A stretch of DNA of 64,000 bases, from NCBI GenBank assembly GCA_001600875.1, contig BCLD01000001.1:1067980-1131979 (forward strand), in the 5' to 3' direction. The stretch's first letter is position 1. Every line of letters starts with the position of its first letter. Below the pieces are notes generated by a model. That model did no database searches. It was not told where the DNA came from and was given only the letters and a program-made list of their open reading frames with translations. A program made the translations under genes and the position numbers. Shown piece by piece: positions 16,032 through 28,560 of the stretch. This DNA comes from Solicoccozyma terricola. Its lineage: Eukaryota; Basidiomycota; Tremellomycetes; Filobasidiales; Piskurozymaceae.

Positions 16032-16300
16032 TAGACGCAGCGTTATGAATATTGACTCGACGTCGATGAAACTCCTCACATACCGATAATCCCCAATGCC
16101 GGGTACCGGTTGAGAAAGGAATGGCAACTTCATGAATGTTTCAGTCCCCTCAGAGCAAATGAATCTTTCCTCGCCAGTCATCCAGCTTTCCATCTTACCT
16201 CTTCACGACTATCCACATCCTGTCTACTGACTCCTCTCGTAAGCCTTGCAATGACTTCAACAGCGGGTCACTGGAACCCTGATTTTGCGCGAACCCTTAC

Positions 16301-17293
16301 CTAACAGTTTACTTCCTGAACACGAGGAAAAAAAAAGCGAGGTTGGCTAAGAGTTACAATGCCTAATGTTCCACCTTCAACGATACTGTGGATGATCCGG
16401 GAAGTCTCAGCTAACCATACAACGACGGGGACAAGCAGCAAAACGAATATTCCTGCAAAGACGTCGGCGACGACGACGATCACGATTCGTTTACATCGAC
16501 AATATCAGATACTGTGTCTGCTCTGGCGCCGTCGTCCACCGAAGGTGGGAATTCAACGTTCACTGATAAGATCACGAATGGGTATCATCAAACTCAAGAG
16601 GGAATGTCGAAATGCCTTCAGGGTTGGGAGAGTTGTAGGTCAGATTTGGGTTGTGAGCAGTTTTTCTGTATTGGCCCTCAGGGAGGTGTGTAAGCTGATA
16701 CGAGGGGTGCCACATTGGGTGGTATACAGGGGCGATATTTGGGCTGATATGTATCATCGTCACGCTCATGGGAGTACGTTGGGCGTGGAAGCGTCACACT
16801 CACCGGGTGAAGGTGAGGGACCAAAGGGAAATGGCCGAGGCTGCGCAAGGGCGCGGCGGATAACGTAACCAATACGGGGAGAGGAGAGCAACAGACGAGA
16901 CGGTACTTGTACGTTGGGTTTTCGTGTCGCCTCATATTGCAAAGCAGCCCTTTCTCCATGATGCACCATGCTCGAGTTGCTTTCCAACTATGAAACGCGG
17001 ATGTTCGCCACCCGCCGCCACCGACGTCCGGGCCCCTCATTGTTCGTGATGCTGAAACCCGGCAGATGCGAGAGGGAGAACGGGGTAGGAGTGTCGTCCT
17101 CTTGTCGAGGAGTATGATACCCGGGGGTACGGAGGAGTGGGACCCTGGCGGTGGGGATAGGGACAACAGGGTGTGTGTGAAGCACAAACCAGATGCGAGC
17201 TGATACCTCCCCCCATGTCAAAGGAATTGGAAAACGAGGCGATCGGTATGCCGCAGGGTTCTCAGTCCTCGCCGCATCCTCGTTCTTGAACAT
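16301..17293 (-). CDS. Possible membrane protein, exon structure unresolved
   Basis: On the minus strand an ATG at 17293 opens a frame beginning MFKNEDAARTENPAAYRSP. Several open segments follow toward a final segment with one strong hydrophobic helix (VFAGIFVLLLVPVVVWLA) and a short tail ending at 16301. Acceptor-like CATAG (before 16987) and donors GTGAGT exist, but I could not make one consistent spliced frame across all segments. It could be a real single-pass membrane protein, a decayed gene, or chance open frames. No homologue recognised. A plus-strand open frame (16359-16868) overlaps it and looks less protein-like. Confidence 0.25.
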
Positions 17294-17530
17294 TCACACA
17301 CACCACTAAGAAACTTGAATGTCGACCAGATCTCGTATGACCCGGCAGTCGAAGGACTCATTCACCACCCACATTCACTCGTCATAATATTCGGTCCAAC
17401 ACAACACGCTCGAACCCGACATGCACTAATCCTATCAGAACTCGTGTTTGCACCTATCTAAACAAACATCACCAGGGATACATATATCCATCGAAGCAGA
17501 GTTCTATAGCATCCATCCACATCACCTATA

Positions 17531-20500
17531 ATGTCATCCCTATTCACCCGCACTCGCTCTCGCACTCGAGATGCTAAACACGAAGGAACTCGATCACCCG
17601 TGGAGGCACTTCCGCATACACCGATCAAGGAGGGAAGCAGGTGGAGGAGAGGTGGTGCTGAGGCTTCGGCTGGAGGAGTAGGAGAGATAGCAGAGTGGCG
17701 AGGAGAGGTTGATGAGATGGGACGACTGAAAATAGGGAATGGCAATAGGGTTCGGGTGATCAGTGAGCCTAGGTGAGTATTTGGGGCATCGGAGATTTGG
17801 TACATGGTGAAGACGGATGTCCAGCTGACATTGAAGCACCATCTTCCACGCTGACATGTCGACGTCTACACCACCTAGTCATCAAACGTCTCATACGCCA
17901 GCCCGTAAAGTCAACCCTTCCGTCCCCTCTCGTAGCTTGCTCGGGGCAAACTCCTCTCTCGCCACCTTTCATCATCACAGCGGTTCAACCACATCGGAAA
18001 CCTCCACCATGAGACCAGTTGCTCATAACGGTGGAAGCTTGATTGAACCCTCAGTAGATCGATACTCCTTCCTACCCACGCGGACACCGAACCTGAACAC
18101 CGAGGTGGAAAGGACATATGGGTACATTGGAGTGAATACTGGTTTGGTACTTGGCCTAGAGGATGTGCTAGGTGTTGTAGAAGATGTAGGGAAACAGTTG
18201 AATGAGAGAGGTGAGAATGCTGTGATTTCCAATGGCGGAAAAGGTGGCTGATGGGTCCTGGCGGGAATAGGACTGGAAACTCCGATGTTGTTCTCCACAA
18301 AAGCGTTGGATCTGAATGCGACAAAGGTCCAGTTCCTGATTGATAGCTATATCAAGACGTTATCGTGAGTGTCTCGACCTGTGTTTATCGATTTTCAGAC
18401 TCACCTTCCTCGACCTCCGCCAGAACAAATGGCCGGACGTCTCGCGCTCAAGCAGCATACATCCAGAACATGCGTTTCGCTCATCCTCACGAAATAGCAT
18501 GGTTTCTCCGTTGGGCATTGGCCCGAGTTGTGAGACTTCGTAAGGTTGAGAGGGTGGCGCCTGGTCCACATACAGACGTGATCGAGCAGGGAAGTATCGA
18601 AGCCAGGGGACTGTTGGAGTGGGAGGACTATGAGAACTGGAGAGGAAGAGAAAGAGGTAAGAGGAGTGGTAGAACATACCCCGATTCAAAGGCTCAACAT
18701 ACGTTTTCCCAATAGACAATCACCACGACAAGAGGTACTTTGAAACATTCATTGGTGACCTACCACCAGTCCTTATCCTCGTCATTTCCAACCTCTTCAC
18801 GATTCTCTCCCGACTTTCCGCACACTCGCATGTCTCTGGCTGCAATCCGATGACCCTCTCGACGCAATTTGGGCCCCTACTTTTCGGATGCGGCCCTCCG
18901 TCTTGCTCGTTCGACATTGCCCATAAAGCCTATGTACGCAGTGCTGGCGCCACTGAACATCTCCTCCTCGCTTTCATCCGACTTCAAGACGCCGTGCAGG
19001 AACGTTTGCAGGGTGGAATCCCTCGCATGCTCCGGGACTGGATCAAAGGATATCCTTCTATGATCATGTCTGACCGGGTTATGGACCAGGGACTGCCAAG
19101 GAAGGGAGTCAAGGTGATTAAGGTGGAGCGGGCAACGCGGGTTGTGAGAGCGTATTCGAAGGACCTCCTGCGAACATGTCCAACGTGGGTGGACGAGATG
19201 AAGAGGGAGGGAGGGACTGAGTGGCCGGTGTGGGATCGAGTCGTCCTCAAGGAAAGCCAAATTAAAACAAGGTCGGGAACTCGCCTGCGGCCCAGTACAG
19301 ACCCGCGACTACCAAAAACGACAGACGCACCATCTTCCTTGGACGTTCCGCAATTGACGGCAATCCACTGCAAGCGCTTGAACCTGGATGTCCCATTTTT
19401 GCCATCCTTGGCCTTTGCCACCCCGTCGATCGGTAGAGGTCTCCTCACCAGCTGTGAAGACTCCGCCACCGACTCGCCGGCGATGCCTCACACTCCAGTG
19501 GCGAATCACGACAAGTATGGCAGTCTAATTGACCAAGCATGGGGTGTGTTTGAGGGTGCCGGTTTCGACAGCGGGAAGAGTATGAGACGGATTCTCGAGT
19601 TTGATTTAACAGAGGGCGACAAGGAGGTAAGCAAAGCTCGGTATTTTTCAGAAAAAATGGACAGTCAAAGTCCCTGACTAGTTCGAATGTGGTTCCAATT
19701 TTGCAGCGTGTAAAGTCGAAACGGGATACGATGTCCTGGAATGACTTTGCAGCTCCTACCGGCGGCTTCGAACGTTCTTCTGAAGCTCTATCGAATTCCC
19801 TCACGTTTTCGCCAACGGCGCAAAAGCAAATCGAATCGTGGCCCGAGGAGCGGGAGGAACTACGCATGAAGCTCAAAAAGTCACAGAAGGAGATGGTAAA
19901 GTTTGATTGGGATACTACTCCAGTGGCAATTATACCTGGAAGGGGTGAAGCTATCACTGTCATCGAAGAGGGATTTGTTGACGTGTGGGCGGACTTGCTG
20001 CTGAGCTCTGGTTGGACGCACACTGTCGAGTTGACGTACCGGCAGGCAAACTGGGCATTGGTGAGTTGGCGCCGCCCCTACGGCGTTCGTTCCTCTCCCG
20101 ATCCAGAGAACTGAAAAATGTGGTGATATCGCATGTCCTAGGTGGAGTACAAAGCCCTACCGATTGACATCGGAGGTGCAAGTCGAGCCTCGCCTGCTAC
20201 CGATAGCGATCCACGAACAACCCTTCTTTTCTGTTTCGAAGAATTTGTTCCCCAATCCTATCAAAACGCTCTTCAAACGCCTAAAGCCCGAAAACATGGT
20301 ATCTTCAGTCGTCACAAGACATCGAAGAAGATGTCGACGTCGACGTCGACGTCTTCGACATTGGTGGATTCACCTGGCAGAAGAGGAGGAGGAGGGTTTC
20401 CGCTTTCCCTACCCAAATCCCGAACTCGAGATGAAGCTGAATTCGATGCATTGTTACAAAGACCAACGACAAAGATGATAACGTTATCGAAACCGATGAC

Positions 20501-21575
20501 ACGTTCTTCTGCAATGTCTCCTCCGCCTTTGATATCACCATCGTTGATATCACCATCTAGAGGACGATATCCTACATTTAAAACTCAAGACGTCGTTGTA
20601 TCCACTCCACCTCAACGATCACCTAGGAAGATACCACAGACATCGTCTACTGGTATCTTCAGAAATCGAACACTACTTGGTCGAAGAATCAAATCACAAC
20701 CTGACCTTGCGAATGTTGATGGTGAGGATGAAATTGAAACGAGAACGATACCATCAAGTTCTGGTCCTAGTAGCCCTGATGACGAGGCTGGTTTGAGTGT
20801 TCAGTCAAAACGACATCAGGATGGAGATAATTTGTGGATAGGTGAGGCGGGGGTCCGGGGTTTCCTATCCAGGTGGTACATCGCAAGAGTGGTATTTTCG
20901 CTTACTCTCTCCCCCGCCCCCCCCTCAACCCTTCCAACAAACCCTAAATTCAAAATCTTCGCACAGACGTCCTCGTAACAAGTGGAACTCGTCGAATGGA
21001 AAGCCAAGACGCTTCAATTCCAATTGAAGAAGAAAACTTACGACGAGTGATTCCATCTTTAGAATCCATGACGATGAATCCGCAAACGAGTTCCGTATTC
21101 GTCGTAGGCGTGTCTTCGGAATCACCCTTGAAGAGTATCGACTCTGGTATTAGCGCGTTCGACTACCCCACCACCACCACCACCAACATTCATCCGCGTA
21201 GAACAGCAGCGACGTTGGAGAAGGTGGTGGAACCGAATCCGAGGCAGATCAGGGAAGAAGTAAATAACGATCCTTCTTCCACCACCCACGGGACTCTACC
21301 TCTCAATACGCTCTATCCTCTGCTCGATGATTCCGCAATGAAGCAGAAGAAGAAGAAGGATGACCTTCCATCTATTCCTGTGGTGGAATTGAAGGATGCG
21401 AATCGAGATACGGTTGTCAGTTTGATCGATGGATATGGAGATGATTTGAGCGAGGGAAGACAATCTCTGGAGGATTGGCAACCACCTGTTCCTTCACCGA
21501 GAGCTAGAAGGATCATCCCTCCTCAACATTTACGTGAAACCGATGACGAGGACGAGGCCGTGGGGGAAAGAGAAG

Positions 21576-21606
<31 letters not shown>

Positions 21607-21871
21607 TGGGTTGGCCTCGGTCTTGGAAACATCTGATAACCCAACATCAAACTACTTTCAACCACCGGTGACTGTAGCTGATATTGAAGCGATAGCAAGA
21701 CAACCATCTCCTGGAAGATATCATCACGGCGCGCCGTTGAATTTTGTTGGTGAGGAGCCAGAGGAGGAAGAGGATGGGGTTGGGATGGGGATGGGGATGG
21801 GGATGGGGATGGGTGGTAGGAAGGTGCCTGTTCGTAAGACATTGTCAAGACGGACATTACGGAGGATCTGA
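17531..21871 (+). CDS. Msb1/Mug8-domain protein, likely Rho/Cdc42 polarity factor
   Basis: This belongs to the fungal Msb1/Mug8 family (DUF1708), a RhoGAP-fold group linked to Cdc42/Rho1 signalling and bud emergence. Recognisable landmarks in order: YGYIGVNTGLVLGLEDVLGV, GLETPMLFSTKALDLNATKV, NMRFAHPHEIAWFLRWALAR, TQFGPLLFGCG, ATEHLLLAFIRLQDAVQ, KGYPSMIMSD, TMSWNDFAAPTGGFERSS, FDWDTTPVAI, EEGFVDVWADLLLSSGW and RQANWALVEYKALP. Exons: 17531-17772, 17837-18210, 18271-18364, 18424-18656, 18716-19626, 19707-20060, 20142-20841 and 20967-21871, all joining in frame. The C-terminal third is disordered and Ser/Pro-rich, with a run of 11 glutamates near 21.58 kb and a Gly-Met repeat encoded by tandem GGGATG units near 21.78 kb. 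Cortical localisation at sites of growth is inferred from the family. Confidence 0.9.
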
Positions 21872-22413
21872 CGGATTGGTCATTGCGGGGGGGGTGAGGT
21901 GGGAGGGATGACTTGGACGAAGGAGCCGGGAGCCGGAAGGAACGTAATAGAACAATAGACATCGACCGGGTGGACGGGGTGGACGGGAACGGGGGGCGTG
22001 GGGTGGACGCGGTGATACTCTAATGAGCTTAAACTGGTGGCGGCTGATCGCCAAGTCATCGCGGGAGCAGCCTCCACCTGTTGACATACCTTGGCACGAC
22101 TAAGAAGCGGCGTCCGAACAGAATATTTCAGATTCAACGACAGAAAGAGCATCGAGCCATCCTCGCAACATCCATACATCCATCCCCATTTATAATAGTA
22201 CACCCCCCATCCCCCCATCCCCCATTCCTCCCACTCTGCATTCCATACATCACAGAAGACATCAAGAATCGCACTCTGGACACCGTTCCACGGCCCCCCC
22301 GCGTACAGAAACAGTCCACCTACCCAGTCATCGTAGAATATCCCATCCTTTCATCACAACAAATACAACCCCCCTTCCCCCCTCCCCCTTCTCTCCCCCA
22401 CCTCCCACCAATC
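21872..22413. other. Intergenic region upstream of ABCG transporter
   Basis: About 540 bases. It becomes strongly pyrimidine-rich (CCCCATCC and CCCTTCTC tracts) in the last 250 bases before the ATG, as is common for leaders of well-expressed genes in this group. I found no clear PDRE-like box (TCCGYGGA). Confidence 0.5.
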
Positions 22414-25400
22414 ATGGCCCTACCTCCGGCTCCAGAGAACGTGAGGTTGGGTTCATACCTACACACCGATGTCCCCGGCGACGCTACCCAACAACCCATC
22501 GAGCCATCGTTTTCTCAAGCACCTACCATCGTCACTTTAGACTCATCCGATAATGAGAAGGGTACCGGTTCAGGTTCCGGTTCACCATCAAAAACAACGA
22601 ATAGACGTAGAACTGGAGATGCGACTATTGATATCCCATTTGATCAATCATCTCCGATATACGATGAAAATGATGATAATATTCCAATCGACGTTGAAAG
22701 ATCTAAAGCTCAATTTCAAGAACTTTCAAGACAATTATCTCATGCTTCTACATTACATCGTGTCAAGACTCGACAATCGATCTCGTCAAAATTTGAGGTT
22801 GAGAGGGGTGGTGAGATAAAGGATGAAGAGGAAGAAGAGGAATTCGATCTTGCACAGGAGATTAAAGGTGGACAAGAACAGAGAAGTAGACAAGGGTTCA
22901 AGTCGAAACAGGTCGGTGTAGTTTGGGATGGATTGAAGGTTCAAGGTGCAGGTGGTTTAAAAGTAAGTGATGAAAAAGCCGACGTTTCAATTTTTTTTTC
23001 TTTTTCTTATTGATGACGATTTCTTTTTTTTTTTTTTTTTTTTTTTTGGCATTTCTTCCCTCCTTGCACAGATTCACATCAGGACCTTTCCTAATGCTAT
23101 TATGGAGCAATTCTTGATGCCCGTTTTAAACGTTGCCAAGATGTTTGGCTTTGATTTGTTCGGTGGACAGCGTGAGTGGGGGGGGGGGGGGGTTTTCGTG
23201 CCTCTTCTATACCGGGTTCTACAGCTAACCTCCAATTGTTATCCTCCCCCCCCCCTTCTCAGCACGAACTCTTCTCAACAACTTCAACGGTTTTCTTCGA
23301 CCAGGAGAGATGTGTCTCGTTCTTGGTCGACCCAATTCCGGTTGTTCAACATTTTTGAAAGCGATCACTAATAAACGAGAATCTTATATCTCGGTCGATG
23401 GTGAAGTCGTTTATCAAGGTGTTGGATCGAAAGAAATGGTCAAGAGGTATCCTGGTGAAGTCGTTTATAATATGGAAGGTGGGTCCGTCGGTTTTCAAAG
23501 TTGAAAAACACCGGGGTCGAACTTTGGAACGTTTTCAGAAAGCGCTGGAAATGCTAAAATCATGGTGGTGTTCTGTTTTTTGATCTCGCAGACGATGTTC
23601 ATCTTCCTACCCTAAGCGTCGAGCAAACACTTAAATTCGCACTATCCACCAAGACTCCAGGGAAGATGATGGAAGGTGTAACCCCTGCTCAATTCAGGGA
23701 AAAGGTCCTCAATGTCCTTCTCAAGATGTTGAATATCACACATACAAGGAAAACCATGGTCGGTAATGAATTCGTCCGTGGAGTTTCAGGTGGAGAGAGG
23801 AAACGAGTCTCAATCGCTGAGATGTTTTGTAGTCGTGCAACGGTTTGTGCTTGGGATAATAGTACGAGGGGTTTGGATGCTTCCACGGCGTTGGATTATG
23901 CAAAGTCGTTGCGTATCTTGACCGATATCACAAAGTAAGTGCGGGGGCGGCGTTCAGGTTAGGGTGAGGGTCTTCCCATTCTGATTCGACTCGCTCTCCC
24001 CTCCCTGCCTGTTTACCTCCCCTTTCGTCAGAATGACCACCTTCGTCTCCTTATACCAAGCTGGTGAGGGTATCTACGACCAATTCGACAAGGTTCTCGT
24101 TATCGACACCGGTCGTCAAGTCTACTTTGGACCCGCAAAGGAGGCTCGCGCATACATGCTCAACCTCGGTTTCCGCGACCTACCTCGTCAGACCACCGCT
24201 GATTACCTCTCTGGATGCACTGACCCCAACGAGAGGCAATTTGCTGATGGTCGTTCAGCCGATAACGTTCCTTCGACCCCTGAAGCCTTGGAGGAGGCCT
24301 ACCTCGCTTCGGACATGTACAAGAGGGTTCAGGAAGAACGATCTGCGTACCTACAGGAGATGGACAAGGACAAGACTGTTCAGGAGAACTTCAGAGAAGC
24401 CGTTGCAGAGGACAAGAGGAAGAGCGTCGGCAAGAAATCTGTATACACGGTCGGGTTCGGTACTCAGGTCATGGCCCTCACCAAACGGCAATTGCAACTT
24501 TCCGCTCAGGATCGCTTCGGTATTTACACTGGTTTCTTCACGTCGATCGCCATCGCCCTCATCGCCGGGTCCTGCTTCTACGCCTTGCCACAGACAGCTT
24601 CAGGTGCTTTCACTCGAGGAGGTGCACTTTTCATCGCCATGTTGTTCAATGCTCTCAACGCCTTCTCGGAGCTGCCAACGCAGATGATGGGTCGTCCCAT
24701 CATGTACAAGCAGGTCGGATACAGGTTCTACAGACCCGGTGCCTTGGCTATCGCTCAAACGGTAGCTGACTTCCCCATCAACGCCGTCAAGATCTTCTGC
24801 TTCTGCATTATCATGTTCTTCATGGTCGGCCTCGCGTCTAGTGCCGGGTCTTTCTTCACATTCTACCTCTTCGTCCTCACTTCGTACATGGTCATGTCCG
24901 CTTTCTTCCGAGTCTTGGGTACCGCCACTCAGTCTTACGATGTCGCGGCCAGGTTGGCGTCCGTCCTGATCTCGTTCATGGTCGTGTACGCTGGGTACAT
25001 GATTCCCGTCTTCACCATGAAGCGATGGGTGAGTCGGATGTGTACGTGTCCCCTCCTTGCACACTTCTTAACAACGGTTATTTTTCCCACCCCTAGCTAT
25101 TCTGGATTTACTACATCAACCCACTTTCGTACGGGTTCGAGTCCCTCATGGTCAACGAGTTCTATCGCATCAACTTGGAATGTGATACCAACTATATCAC
25201 CCCTCACAATGTAGGACCCCTCACTGGCTACCCGTGAGTGTATATCGCCCTTTTCGCTCACCCCCTGTACTTTACTAACGGTTGAACCTTTTCCGTTAGC
25301 TCCACCATATCAGATGACACGCAAACATGCACCTTGCCAGGATCGGTGGCGGGCTCAAACGAGGTCGCAGGTATTGCCTACGTCGAGGCTGCCTTTTCAT

Positions 25401-28232
25401 ACTCTAAGAGCCACCTTTGGCGTAACTTTGGTATCCTCATCGCCTTCTTCATCGGCTTCGCCGTGATGCAAGTCATCGCGATGGAGTTCCTGGCTAAGGG
25501 TGCTGCAGCTGTCAAGGTGAATACATCAGCGGCGATTTCGTCCGATCGCTACTTAGACTAATTCCGTCCGTTCAGGCCGTCGTCGTCTTTGCCAAGGAAA
25601 ACAAGGACACCAAGGCTCGAAATGCACGACTCGCTGAACGAAAGGCTGCCATTCAAGCTGGTACAATTGAACAGAACTTGGCGGGACTCGTGGAGAGCAA
25701 GAGACCTTTCACTTGGGAAGGACTCAATTACACCGTCCCGGTCTCTGGCGGCCACCGACAACTCCTGAATGACATTTACGGTTATGTGAAGCCAGGCACG
25801 CTCACCGCTCTCATGGGTGCATCGGGTGCTGGCAAAACTACTCTGCTAGACGTACTGGCCAGCCGCAAGACCATCGGTGTCATCGGTGGAGATATTCTTA
25901 TCAATGGACGCAAGCCCGACGTTACTTTCCAGAAGGGAACCGCATACGTCGAGCAAGCCGATGTTCATGAGTGGACAACAACTGTTCGAGAAGCAATGAG
26001 GTATTCAGCTTATCTGCGTCAGCCATCTCACGTTCCTCAAAGCGAGAAGGATGATTACGTCGAGGAGATCTTGGAGTTGCTCGAGTTGCAGGACCTCGCC
26101 GATGCAATGATCGGTTTCCCTGGTTACGGTTTGAGTGTCGAGGCGCGAAAGCGTCTCACCATCGGTGTCGAGTTGGCTGCCAAGCCGGAGTTGCTTCTGT
26201 GAGTGGGGAAGTGCAGTGTGGGGGCTTGATCGCAAACTCACTCCCGGCCGGTTTATCCTAGTTTCCTCGACGAACCAACTTCGGGACTTGATGGACAGAG
26301 TGCTTACAACATCGTTCGTTTCTTGAGGAAGCTCGCCGCTGCTGGACAGGCCATGTTAGTCGGCGATTTGTCGAATTGAGTGAGGACGCACGAAAGCTGA
26401 CGCTGGCGACCTTCCGTTTAGCTTGTGTACAATCCACCAGCCTAACGCTCTTCTGTTTGAGAACTTCGACCGTCTTTTGTTGTTGCAACGTGGCGGAGAG
26501 TGTGTCTACGTGAGTGTTTTCGTACCCAGGGAGGACTGCAGTGTGCTAAAATCACGCGATCGCTTAGTTTGGAGATGTTGGCAAGGATTCTCATGTCTTG
26601 GTCGACTACCTCGAGCGTGGTGGTGCTCCGGTTCCCCATGACGCCAATCCCGCTGAGTTCATGCTGGAAGCGATTGGAGCTGGGTCTGCGAAACGAATGG
26701 GCGGCGAGGATTGGGGCGTCAAATGGCGAAACTCGCCCGAGCTCGCTCAGGTCAAGGAAGAGATCAAGGCACTCAACGCTGAGGCAGTCAAACAGCCTGA
26801 TGAGAAGAGCAAGGACGCGTTGAGGCAGTACTCAACGTCCTTTGCCTTCCAATTCTGGACCATCTTGAAGAGGACTAATATCGCGTTGTGGCGTAATGTG
26901 CGTGTGCTTTAACCTGGTCATCATGACATACCCACTGACCTTCTCAAACTCTTTAGGCCGACTACCAATGGACACGTTTGTTCAGTCACATGGCTATTGC
27001 GATCATCACGTCCCTCACTTTCCTTCAACTCAACGACTCTCTAAGCTCCCTCCAATACCGAGTCTTTGCCATCTTCATCGTTACCGTTTTACCAGCCTTA
27101 GTTATTGCTCAGATAGAGCCCCAGTATATCATGTCGAGGAACACCTACGTTAGGGAGGCTAGCTCGAAGATGTACAGTGCAACAGTGAGTTTGGGCAACT
27201 CGTGTGGGGTTGGCAGCATGAACTCACGCCTTTCTATCCAATCAGGTATTCGCTCTCTGTCAAATGCTCGCTGAGATACCTTACTCTGTGCTTTGTTCCG
27301 TTGGTTTCTACCTCCTCTGGTATTTCCCAATTGGATTCGTGAGTCTGGAATGGTGGCATCGTCCTTAGTTCACGTCACTCATGCTCAGCAAATGACGCAA
27401 CAGCAATCCACACCCTCGCGGGCCGGTTATGCTTTTGCGATGGTTTTGATCACTGAAATCTACTCGGTCACTCTCGGCCAAGCAGTAGCAGCGCTGTCAC
27501 CTTCAATCATAGTCGCTGCTCTGTTCAATCCATTCTTGCTGGTCATCTTCTCGTTGTTCTGTGGCGTTACCATCCCGAGGTGAGTGTTGTAGGCACTAAT
27601 TATACGAGGTTGAATTGCTGATGTTGTTGATGGTCGTAGCCCGAATCTGACTTACTTCTGGAGGGTTTGGCTCTACCCACTTGACCCTTTCACTCGTTTG
27701 GTTTCAGGGTCAGTCCAACCCGCACACCCCTTACAGTCGTTCCTTCACTGACCTCAGGTCCCTTCCACAGTCTCGTTGCAACCGCGTTACACGAGCTTCC
27801 AGTCGTATGTCAGCCTAGTGAATTCACCACCTTCGCAGCGAAATCCGGCGAAACTTGTTCTCAATGGGCTGGCGAATTCGCTACGTTGGTGGGAGGATAC
27901 TTGCAAAATGGAAATTCTACCGGAACATGCGAGTTCTGTGAGTTTTATCTTCGTCATGTGACTACACCTGCGGTCTATGGAAGGCTGACAAGCGAATTTC
28001 TGGAAGGTCAATACTCCGTTGGCGACTCTTTCCTTGCTGGTGTCAATATCTCGTTTTCCACCCGTGGTCGGGATTTGGGAATCTTCATCTGCTACATTGT
28101 GTTCAACGCTTTAGTAACGTTAATGGCGGCGAGATTCTTGTCTTAGTGAGTAATGGCTCACGGTTGGTGCCAACCAACAACAGACCCGACTGAGCATGGA
28201 ATCTTTTTCAATCTTTCAGTGCTAAACGATAA
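22414..28232 (+). CDS. PDR-subfamily (ABCG) full-length drug efflux transporter
   Basis: ATP-driven plasma-membrane exporter of hydrophobic compounds, with the fungal PDR order NBD-TMD-NBD-TMD. A disordered acidic N-terminus precedes NBD1. Its Walker A is the degenerate PDR form [14 protein letters not shown] (Cys for Lys), with signature [13 protein letters not shown] and D-loop [20 protein letters not shown]1 includes [20 protein letters not shown] and [19 protein letters not shown]2 has canonical Walker [18 protein letters not shown], the degenerate [19 protein letters not shown] signature and Walker B/D-loop [23 protein letters not shown]2 follows, ending YAKR after a short last exon (28220-28232). 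NBD1's degenerate Walker A pairing with a canonical NBD2 is normal for the family. There are many introns; one carries T22 or longer (23025-23047) and the next G14 (23178-23191). Substrates cannot be told from sequence. The neighbouring genes also suggest detoxification. Confidence 0.95.
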
Positions 28233-28560
28233 AGAAGGACAAAAAGCTCTTCATTCCATTCTATTCGCTTGTCTCGTGGCGTGTGATCAGACTTTAGATT
28301 AGTCATAGATTTGACTTAATTGGTGGCATCGAACTGTATCTCTCTTTATGATAGTTTAGCTTCAATATTAGAAATTGCAAATGCGAAGTCGGGCAATGTA
28401 ACGCAGCCAGCTGCTCCCAGCGTCAAAGATGCAGGGATCAACTTGTTCGGCGAAATTGAATGAAATGGTATGAGGCAGAGGATGAAAACATGAAGTCGGC
28501 GGTGGAATACAACGCAGCGAGGAATGCATACTCGACAAAATGCAACGCTTGCCACCACAT
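28233..28560. other. Convergent intergenic spacer
   Basis: About 330 bases between the stop codons of the ABCG transporter (plus) and the half-size ABC transporter (minus). It is AT-richer than the genes and presumably holds both 3' UTRs. Nothing else recognised. Confidence 0.5.

Noticed and set aside
23280..23330. NBD1 Walker A of the ABCG transporter has Cys in place of the catalytic Lys, which might suggest an inactive or broken gene
   Set aside because: GRPxSGCST is the normal degenerate N-terminal Walker A of fungal PDR transporters; NBD2 has the canonical Lys.
28233..28560. Possible small gene between the two ABC transporters
   Set aside because: Open frames here are short, lack a plausible start context and fall in what should be overlapping 3' UTRs.
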